Positions 29,101 through 40,100 of a DNA stretch of 64,000 bases are shown one piece after another. Numbering within the stretch: the stretch's first letter is position 1; the number at the start of each line of letters is the position of its first letter. The position numbers and the translations under genes are program-made. The stretch spans positions 31,983,287 to 32,047,286 of the forward strand of contig OZ023273.1 of NCBI GenBank assembly GCA_964007475.1. Direction: 5' to 3'. Under the pieces are notes generated by a model that saw nothing but the letters and a program-made list of their open reading frames with translations, was not told where the DNA came from and made no database searches. The stretch comes from Hybos culiciformis. Lineage: Eukaryota; Arthropoda; Insecta; Diptera; Hybotidae.

Positions 29101-32100
29101 CAAAATTAAAAACGGATATAGTGTCAAAGTATAATTACCTGAATTTGTGGAAAATAATGAATGAGTATCAAATTTGTATTGAAAAGACTTTTCATATGTT
29201 CAAAGAGTTTTTCCTCGAATCAGCACAAATAGTTTTTCCTCGAATTTCAATAATTTAGTTTCAAATATAAATGTGTGGTTTAATAAAAATATTTTTTTCA
29301 AGGGAGATGCGGTACTTTAGATATGATTTATAATTTTCCAATTCAAAGATCAAAAATTGCATTAATTAATTAATAATTTTATCCATACATAACATTTAAA
29401 GTACTGATTCTATACAATTAAAAAATTTAATCAAAATATCACTTTTTGTTTATTAATATTTTTATTGCACTGCATACACATACTATGCTAAAAAAAAAAA
29501 TTGGATGTTTCTGAAATTTTGGTTGATAATGCGACATTACGAAAATAGATTAAAAATTCAATTTAATTTTAACTTTTTTCTCTCGCTCATCGACGCGCCG
29601 CGCGCCCTACAGTTTTTAATTCATTTTTTCAAAATGTTTGGATGAACTTACTGAATTCCAAATATTTATAAAATTTTTAAATTATGTATTTGTAATATAA
29701 AAATCATCTCTACTGGTATTAATTAATTCTGTTTACAAAAAAAAAAATTGTATGCATTATTTTTCGTTTCATATTACTTTTCTATCTTGTAATGATATAG
29801 TAAACAGATATTTTCCTCAGAATTCACTATTTTACTTTTACTACTTAATATTGAATATTGAAAATTTTATTTCGTTACAGCTTTTGGTGTTAAAAGAATG
29901 TTATCTGCAAAAGTAGAAAGTTTGCAGTTTTTGCCCTGGAAATTTAATTACATGTTATGAATTGAATTCAAGGAATTTATTTTCATAAAAATATTAATAT
30001 TTTTTAATAATTCCAAATGATAACTGAGATGAACAATAAAATACTCTAATTTATATAGTTAGTTATTTGTTTTTGCGTATTACATATTACATATGAATAT
30101 GTGAATATGTAAAACGTATAAATAAAGTAATATTTTTCATAACCTGACACTACAGCATGGTTTATTGTAGTTTTTCATCATATTTATTATTTTGATATAT
30201 CGAATGAATTTGTCATATAGTGTCAAAGTATAATTACCCGAATTTATGGAAAATAATGAATGACTACCAAATTTGTATGAAATAAAATATATTCAATAAA
30301 TTTGTTATGTTATCATTCGAAATCTATTCTAATACTATCTTTTCTTAACTCTTACGATTATTTACAAAGCTTAATTTTTTTCGTCAAATGACCATTTTCT
30401 AGACAAAATAAATTAACATTTCCTATTTTCAATCTTCAAAAAACTAATTATAGCCAATAATTTGTTACTTTAAAATGGAGATTGACGTCTCAATAGTTGA
30501 TTCTACCGTGTTCATCAAAAATTGTTTCATATTTACATATTAATCTGAAAATAAAAATTTCAACTTTTCTGTACATTTAGAAATCTTATTCGAGAATTTT
30601 ACAATGAAACGCTCACATTTCATTGTAATATAAAAATATAATTAATTATTTTAAAAGTATAAAAGTATAATTTAATTTTATTATTATTTTTATTCTACCA
30701 CAAATTATATGTACCTAAGAGTATATTTAAAAACTCAAAATTCCTTACTTTCTTTATAAAGTATATTTTACAAGGTAAAGTTAAACTATAAAAGCCATAA
30801 ATGAATCAAAACAAATTATTTACTCACTCATTTCCATAGTGAAATATTGTTTACAAACAAACAAATTCTATTTTTAAAAATAAATTAAAGGCAAATAAAA
30901 AGATTTTCAAAATATTAATTCTATTTTTTTTATTTTTCTTTAATTCTATTATAAATAATTTCTTTTCAAAAATATTTAATTGGTTTTTTTGTTGATTGTG
31001 TTTTATTTTAGCCACAAAAAGTCCGTCATCGTGACAGAAGTAATAAAAACGCCTTACATTACTGCAGTGGAAAACGTGATAATCTGGTGGCGGCTGCAAG
31101 TGTTGCTGTTGCAGCTCCAGAATTACTGGGGTCTGCAGATGAAGATGGTTTCACGCCACTTCATTTAGCAGTTATTCAGGGTAATTTGGCTATGGTCAAT
31201 TTACTGCTTGCGAATAACGCTGATGTGAATGTGGTCGATAATGAGGGTCATTCGGTTGTACATTGGGCTACTGGTAATATTAAAAAAATTTATCGCACAA
31301 TATAATTTTTTATAATTGATTAAATCTATTACATGTTTTTAGTTTGCGGAGAAGTTGATGCATTAAGAGCTGTTATGCAAGCTGGTGCCAATGTACAAAT
31401 TACGGATATTAATGGTGGAAGCCCATTACACTATGCCGCTCAAATGTGTGGAGCAAACTATGAAAGAAAAATTACTCAGGCTTCGTCTAAATTAGCAATG
31501 GAAATATTGGAAATTCTTTTAGCACATCCTCAATCATCGGTTGATGTCACTGACAAGGACGGACGACAGCCTCTTCTTTGGGCAGCATCAGCTGGGTCAG
31601 CAAAAGCTGTAATTGCGTTAATCAAAGCTGGTGCGAAAGTTGAAAGTGCTGATAAGTGAGTTTTTTTTTTTGTAAAACAGAAGTTAGAATGTACATTATT
31701 AAACTCAAGGATAATGTTAGAGAAATGTAATTTTTATAAATATATATTTTTTTATTACTACAAGAGTGACTAAAATTAATGTAATAGTTTTAGTGCTTTT
31801 TTATCTCATGGATGATAAAACTGATTTTTTGTTTCTGAATTAAGTAAAAAATAAAATCGGACAGTTAAGTTTTTGTTAAATTTTTGAAATCCAAGATTAA
31901 TTTTTATGTATATGTATTTTGAATTCGTTTTCAATTTTTACCACCAATTCAGATTTAAAAATATTTTAGATTCATTTGGAAAATTTCACTTGAAAACAAA
32001 ATAAAAGGTGCTGCTCAAATTGACAGCAATATTTCGAAATATAAAAAAAATTAAATTTAACAAGAACCAAGAAGTTTGTTCTGACAGTTTTTCGGATGGG

Positions 32101-35100
32101 AATCAATCGATGAACAGTTTGGAAACTTACACATTCATAATATCATAAAATAAGATAAAAACTATTATTATTAATTTTATTGCATATATTTTGCTGATAA
32201 TACATGTTGCGTACATTAATTGGCAGTCGTTGATCCCTATTTATGCGCCTAATTTACATAATGTCTATATGAATAGATTTGATATGAATAGAATTTGATA
32301 TGAATAGATTAGATATGAATACCATTCTAAGTTATTAACAACTGTACAGGAAAAAAAAATCCTGTTTTCAAATTTTGTTATGGAAATTATCCAATATGTT
32401 GAAAACTATTATACATATACTTTTCTGGATATTAAGAATACATTACTTTATATGTACTTTTATTATGTTTACAATTGATAGGTAACCCTATATTCATATT
32501 GTACTATTTTTATTATGGCATTTTTTTTTTGGATGTGAGTATTTTCAAAAAAAAAAAATCAAATTTTATTAATTCCTTTTTTTTACAATACAAATCTTTT
32601 TTTAGAGATGGATTAACAGCACTGCATTGTGCTGCCTCACGTGGTCACACAGAATGTATTGATACGTTAATTGGGCTTTGTGGAGTTTATGTTGACTTAA
32701 TTGATTCAAATGGATGTACAGCATTACATTATGCTGTCACTTTGGGACATGCTGATGCAACTGCTCGATTGTTAGATTTAGAAGCCGATCCAAACAGACA
32801 GGATCGTAAGGGCAGAACACCAGCTCATTGTGGTTGTGCTAAAGGTCAACTGGAAACAGTGAAATTATTGAAGGAGCGCGGAGCAAATTTATGGCTGCGA
32901 AATGCTAAAGGCGATCTTCCAATTCATGAAGCTGCTGCATCTGGAAGGCGAGAATTAGTAGAATGGTTATTAGATCAGAGACCCAAACAGGTAAATACTG
33001 CCAGTAATGATAATCGAACAATGTTGCATATTGCTGCAAGCTGTGACTATACGGACATGTGCAAATTATTAATCGATTACGGTGCCGATGTAAATAGTAT
33101 ATTTCGTAATAGCAAAGGTGTAACAATGACACCATTGGATTGTGCATTACAAAAAGGACTTCGCTCAACTGCGAAATTTTTGCAATCGGCTGGTGGTCTT
33201 CCTGCTAATAAATTACGCTTATCCTCACGTCCAAATGCTTTTAGTCAACAAAGTTTTGTTCAACCTCTTAAATATATAGAAAAAGAAGAATTACACGATT
33301 TGAACTCAAAAAAGAAATATTTGACATACACCAGCAAAAGATCTGACTCAGATTCAACTGAGTGTAGTTGCACAGAGCACTTGTTCAGAAAAGAACATCG
33401 CATAAATCACGTTTGTAAACATCATAGAAAAAAATTTCGCAGGCGGACAAGCAGTTGTGGAGAACAAATTTGTTGCATCAAACATATTGATGAGGGGAGA
33501 AGAAGTGTAGCTGCGAAAAAAACACCTAGCGGATATAATGAGGCCTATGTTGATATGTCACGTTCAAAAAGTAATATAGAAATAAGAGAAATGCACCCAA
33601 AAGATTGCTACTTTTATAGTACTGAAGATAATGAAGCAGCTGATGATTCTTGTGAAGTATGTTGCAAACACAAGCGACGTGTAAAGCTTAAAAAAAAAGA
33701 TAAACATTCTAAAAAACAATCAAGAGAATCCTTAATGCCTTCCAAAAATGATTCTCCTGATGTCCTTCCGCCTGAAAGATTACAAGACGAAAAAGAAATA
33801 AATGCCCGTCCAAATAACGATGAAATAAATTTTAACAAGGCTGGTGACGCTGCAACCGAAGAGGCACATTTTGAAACTCAAAATGAAATTTTTTCCAGGC
33901 CATCTTCAACTAGTAACCGAAAACAAAGACCCCAGTCCGCTAAAAGACGCCAACAAATGAAAGAAGCTACGTTTATAAAAACACCACCTTCTGAAAACAC
34001 AAACAAAATATTATTATCGCAGAGCACTGCCTTAGATTTAACAGACGATGATGAGTTACCCAAATCAGAAGTGGTTATAGCAGAAGTACAGGTTCATAAG
34101 GAGCTTGAATCCGGGACACAACCAAAAATTTATAAAGAAAAAATTGATAATAAAACTGTGACTGAAGAAATAACAAAAGAAGTAAATAAAGTATTGGAAA
34201 GCGCTGCAGAAAAAGTAGAAAATTTAGTAGCCGTACCGATAACTAATGTTATAAGCCCCACCCCTTCTGGATCAGAAGCATCTTTTTCAGTTACTGCTGT
34301 GAATGAAGATAAGCAAACTCAGTCAGATGACGAATTAAATAAAATTAAAAATGATTCAGTAAAGCAAACTGTGCTGGAAACTGATGTTGGACTGAGTGAT
34401 CCAAACATTAAATTGGATCATGCTGAAATTGAACAGAAAAAAGTTAATTTGGACAAAACTTCTGTTGAACCCGGAAAACCGGAAATATCTCAAGATAATA
34501 CAGAAAAAAAACCGATGGAAGAACATTATGATACTGACTCTCATACGATACAGAAGAATGGCAATGTTTCCGAAATTACCGAAACAAAAGTAGAAGAGAA
34601 ACGAACACCAGATGCTCCAAAAAAATTGGAACCGGAAAAATACTCCAATGAAAAAAAGGACTCGTTAAGCGAACATATTGAACAAACGAAATCAGAAAGG
34701 GAAAATGAAAGTCGTAGATCATTCACGCTCTTACCTGATTCTCCACCTGCATTCGATGTATGCGACAATGCAGAACGTAAAAGTAGTTTTACAGTTCTCA
34801 AAAGCGACGAATCTGTAGAAATCGACGATGGCATTCAACATTTAAACCAAGTTGAAATCGATCCAAGTTTCCAGGTTGTTGAGGAGAAGTCTAACGAGTA
34901 TAGTTCTGATGCAGAAGAAATTGGTAATGATGATGACGAAGAATTGAAAAGTCCAACCTGTACTGCAATATCTGGAAGTATTTATAAACACACAGGAAGA
35001 CATTCAGCTTTAGCTGGTTCCGCATCTGAATACAATAATGGTAGAAGAAAAAGGTTTAAGCGGCGTGTGAAAAGTGGTGGAAAGAGTAGAAGCCAATGGC

Positions 35101-37146
35101 GAAGTAAAGATGAAGAGATTTCTCAGCAACAGGGAAGCAAAGATCAAGATTCAGGATTTGAACCGAGCCCTAGAGCAATGAAAACCAAAATACCATCGCC
35201 AAATCGAAATATTTATACTGCCTACGTTCCCAGAAAAACAATCTATGCAACTTTGGATGGCCGATCATGTAGTAGTAGAGCTGACGGTAGAAAGCCGGGA
35301 GACAAAAATAGTTGCAATATGACAGCTGTAACTAGATCCATCCACAGAAATATTCGGAGGTACGTTTTACATTATCATAATATAATAATAAATGTTTTCT
35401 TTAATATTTGGTTCGACTAGTAAATTTTTCAAAACTTTTGAGTTTAATCTTAATTGCTTACTACTCTAATTTATTAACTACAAAATTTCGTATTTCAAAT
35501 TTAACACTCTAGCTAGGATCTAATTTTGGAAGAATTTTAAATAAATATCGAAACAAAAACATTAACACAAGTTTCCCAACCTTTTTTTTTGTTTTAAACT
35601 GATTGAGTTTTAGTTATCTGCAAAAAATATTTTTTTTTACATTTTGAATATCTGAAAATTGAATTTGTTAAAATTGAGTAAATGAATAATTAATGCTTCA
35701 GTAAAAATTTATTTATTATTAACACCTTTCAAATATTTCATTTAAAATTTTTTTTTTGTTTATGAATTTCGTTTATATGTAAAAACTGAACATATATATA
35801 TTTTATTCATAATGGATATAAATAAAAATTAAATGCTATTCGTTTGCAAGCGCATCACTTAAGAACGGTTCGACCGATTTGGCTTTTTTTTTTTAATATT
35901 CCGAATAAGAATTTTAGGGGAAGAAAATTGGAAAATTCGAAAGAAAATCAAAATAATTTTTTCTATGGGATTTTTTATGAATAAAAAATATAATAAATAA
36001 ATAAAGACTATGCTAGAGCGAAACAACGTTCGCGCCGAGATTGACTAATATATAGAAGATAAGAATTAGTTAGCTTCTGCAATCTACAAATTTATATCGA
36101 AATCTTCTTTGATCTCCCAGTTCGAACTCTTTACGCACATTGGGAAATTTCATACTTTTTTATATTTCCTTCGATCGACATCTAGTCACATACCAATTTT
36201 CAATAAAATCCTTTCTTTTGTACCCATTATATCTTCAATTATTTTAAATTAATATTTAAAAATTTTTAATTTTATAATAAAGGTATTAAATCTTTTCATT
36301 TTTAAACTCATACGAAATTACTTTTACATACATTTTTTTCCGTAATTTTTCCCCAATTTGTAATACAGCTCATTGAACAAAAAAGCCACAAAAATTAATC
36401 ATATCAAGTGGAATTCCATTATCTAGCAAAATGTAATGATATTTTGCACTTAATGTCAATTAAATTCAAAAAAATTGCTACATTTATCTTCAATTGTGTA
36501 TATTGTGTGCAAACGAATACATAATTCTGTTTTGTAAGTGCATTAAAATTTACTTAACATCATTTATTACATAGTTGCAGAATAGAATCTATTTTATTCT
36601 GCAAACATTTAATATGTACCAATTAACTAGAAAATATCTTATTTGTTATGATGTCTTCAATTGGTAAATTATATGTTAAAGTAAAATTCAAACAATAATC
36701 ATCCAGAAAAAAAAAATCAAAAAATTAAAATAATAATTTCATCCGATATGTACATTATTTCAGTGGATTCGAAAACATTATTATATTGTTTTATGTTGTT
36801 TTAATTTTATAGATATTTTTATTGTTTCTAACGTTTTTGAAATCTACTACTTAGTAATCAATTCGGTAAGAATATTACATTTTAGGAGATAAATAATAAT
36901 ATGAGTCATAAAAACCATATAAATGTACACGGTCCAAAATTTCAGTTTTTTTTTTAAACTTAAAAGTTTCTATATAGTTCCACACCAATATAAGTTTAAG
37001 TTTTAAACTTTTTAGTCTATAATAAATAATTTAAACAAAAAAGAATAAATTTTAAACTGAAGATGTTTAATATAATGTGTTAAACGAAATAGTTTAAATT
37101 TTAAACTGAAGATTAAAAAATTAAAAAATTTATTTAATTTTTTTTT

Positions 37147-37178
<32 letters not shown>

Positions 37179-40100
37179 CTTTTTTTTTCTTTTTTTTCTT
37201 TTTTTTTCTTTTTTTTCTTTTTTTTTCTTTTTTTTTTCTCTTAACCCTTTCTTCGGGATTCGAACCTCGTTCTTTAGCATTTCATTCTACCACTCTACCT
37301 CTCGGCTACAGTATTAAAATTATAAACGTGTACAAAATAGAAAATATAAATTATGTGTACCTGTGAAAGTTATTGACAAGTAAAAACCTTACATCGTCAT
37401 ACAAAAAATGCAAGAATAGTAAAACCTTACATCGTTATACAAAAATACAAAAGAAAAATGTAAACTTTAGGGTTTTAAATTAAACATGTAAACTAAAATA
37501 GTTAAGTTTTAAACTAAAAATGTTTAGAAACCGGAGCTAAATTTTAATTTAAAACTTTAAAGTTTTAAAATATAAACTTTGATGTTTTAGATCAAAATGT
37601 AAACTAAAATAGTTAAGCTTTAAACTAAAAATGTTTAGAAACCGGAGCTAAATTTTAATTTAAAACTTTAAAGTTTTAAAATATAAACTTTGATGTTTTA
37701 GATCAAAATGTAAACTAAAATAGTTAAGGTTTAAACTAAAAATGTTTAGAAACCGGAGCTAAATTTTAATTTAAAACTTTAAATATAAACTTTGATGTTT
37801 TAGATCAAAATGTAAACTAAAATAGTTAAGTTTTAAACTAAAAATGTTTAGAAACCGGAGCTAAATTTTGATTTAAAACTTTAAAGTTTTAAAATATAAA
37901 CTTTGATGTTTTAAATCAAAATGTAAACTAAAATAGTTTAGTTTTTAACTAAAAAAGTATAGAAATTTGAATTAAACTTTAGCAAGTTTTAAATACTGAA
38001 TTTTTTGTTTAAAATATTCTTTTAAACCATGTTTTTATGAATTAAGTTTAAAAAAAAAACTGAAAATTTCGACCGTGTAGGAACATCAATTGGAGAAATA
38101 AATGGAAGCTTATACATAAAGTTTTTACAGTTATGTCTAAACTGGAATTTGCTATTTGGGAATCAACATTAATTGAACACATATCGTCCGCTCAGATCAG
38201 AACTATTCTAAGTCCATTTTTTTCAAAAACGGTTTTATTTACTTATTAGCTAGTCAGTACGGTTTCTGATGTGTGTGCAAAAACACGTTTTTGTTTAAAT
38301 TGTTTTTCGTGTTCAAAACATAGGTAAGTACAAAATAATCCTATGCCCAACATATTTTTTTTTTACCGGAAAAATCATTGTATGTCCACTTATTTGAAAT
38401 TTAATTAGTTCTGAAACAGGGTATTTCACCTATTGCCCCTCTCAAAATGATTGAAAAATGATATAATTGTAGAATAAACTTTTTGGCATACATCACTTTC
38501 TTAAACAAAGAAACAGTTTTTAATCTTAAAATAGCTCTCCTGTAAAATTTTAAATTTTGGACTTAGAATAGTTCTGATCTGAGAGGACGATATAGAAAAA
38601 ATTAACTGAGAAATCCTTCGAATAATGACAGAGGAAAAAAAATTTAACAGATGTTATTAAAATTGCTGTTTTGATTTTAATATTATTTAAAAAGAGTTTT
38701 TTTTTTTTTAAAAGATAAGTAGAAACGGAAATGGAAAACATCTTTGTGGTATGTGAATAAATAGTACGAAAAAAAAATGGAAAAACTTCAACAGAAGTAT
38801 CCATCGTCAATCAAAAATAAAGGGACATAAAAGCTAACTGAAAATATAAACATTTCCCTTTAATTTAAAAAAAAAATTTCAGATAAAATAATATACATTT
38901 TCGTAATATAAATTTATATTTATCTTTTATTTTTGTTATTTTTATAAAATAAATTTTGAAAAGAAAATAATTCAAGAAAGCTGCTTTTAAGATTTTTACA
39001 ATATTTATTATAAAAAAAAAAAAAAACACTTAATTTTTATATGAAAAAATGAAAATTACAAAGCTTCTTTTATAATTTTTTTTTATTTTTTTATTTTTAT
39101 GCTGATAAAATTTAACCTAAAAGAAAAATTAACCTTTTATTTATTTTTTTTTTATTTTTTCAGGTACTACATGGAAAAGAAAATTTTTCAACATCTCCTA
39201 GAATTAAAGAGCCTTCAGATACGTTCAAATAAAGTGAATGAATCAGTTTTGGTTAAAAGAGCTGTAGATGATTATCATAAATCGTGTTTAGCTTTAGGTG
39301 CTGAAACTGGTGGAACCTTAAGGCGATATCCATACACAGAATATACATTTAAAAATTTCGAAATGTTTTTATATGAAACTTTGAAATCATTGCAAAAACC
39401 AGGAACATATAATTTTCAAAATATTAATGAAGTTTATGAAGAGGTAAGGAAAAAAAATTGTATGAACGTATAATGTTTTAAATATTTATGAATTTTCCGA
39501 TTTATTATCGCACACTTTATATATTGTGTCACCTTAGGGAAAATAGAAAAATATTTATTTGTTATGCTTTTTGTTGAGTTTCAAGTGATAACTTTTAATG
39601 ATAATAATGTTATAGTTATTTCACTTTAATAAAGGTGTTAAAATATATATAGATGATTTTGTGATACTTTTTATGTTGTTGGTTAAAAAAAAATAGTTTA
39701 ACAAATTGAATTGAAAACAAATAAATAAAGTTTATGTTGATTAAATTGCATAATTTTATTAGTAAAATTACAAATATAATAGTAAGAATAAATAAATATA
39801 AAAGCTAACTAATTCTCATTTTAATCCTGAGTATTAACCATATTTATACAACTATATTATGTATATTTTAAATTATTATCTTAATTAAAACACCTGTATC
39901 AGAAATTCACTATAACTTTACATATATACAGTCACATCTGATGACAATTTAGAATATCACAAAATAGAATATCGACATTTCGTATTTTATATCATATGTA
40001 TTTTGCAAATGTTTATCTTTAAGGCTGAACGTAGATTAAGTCCAGATTACAATACATATGAAAAAGCCTTGCGATGCACTACCAAAACACACAGATGTTT

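Larger units (their letters stand above)
21432..31011 (+). other. intron 1 of the ankyrin gene, 9.6 kb
   Basis: Bounded by GTAAGA and TTTTATTTTAG. It is mostly A/T-rich filler. Recognisable contents are two GC-richer islands (24420-24930, 25380-25620), an isolated GC-rich patch at 29582-29612, a TA microsatellite (29050-29096) and a pair of 64-bp direct repeats (29116-29179, 30215-30278). No additional coding exon could be supported. Confidence 0.75.
36928..38077. mobile_element. TIR element with TA target site, carrying a tRNA-like module
   Basis: The ends are inverted repeats of about 36 bp with two mismatches, starting CACGGTC and running into a T10-AAACTTAA stretch. TA dinucleotides flank both ends (36926-36927, 38078-38079), consistent with a Tc1/mariner-like TA duplication. 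From left to right it holds an A/T-rich arm with repeated TTTTAAACTGAAGAT motifs, a T8C-type tract (37135-37240), a minus-strand tRNA-like module (37243-37315) and a 111-bp tandem repeat (37486-37960). There is no transposase frame, so it is nonautonomous. Confidence 0.75.
35360..39163 (+). other. intron 4 of the ankyrin gene
   Basis: A 3.8-kb intron from GTACGT to TTTTTTCAG. It carries a Helitron-like remnant and two adjacent TIR elements, listed separately. The remainder is A/T-rich without recognisable features. Confidence 0.85.

Noticed and set aside
32905..34834. Several minus-strand and alternate-frame ORFs within exon 4
   Set aside because: They are shadows of the long plus-strand ankyrin exon.
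37243..37315. Functional tRNA gene
   Set aside because: Promoter boxes are fine, but the acceptor and anticodon stems do not pair convincingly, and it is embedded in a repeat.
37382..37960. CRISPR-like array
   Set aside because: The units are contiguous tandem repeats without unique spacers, and the DNA is eukaryotic.
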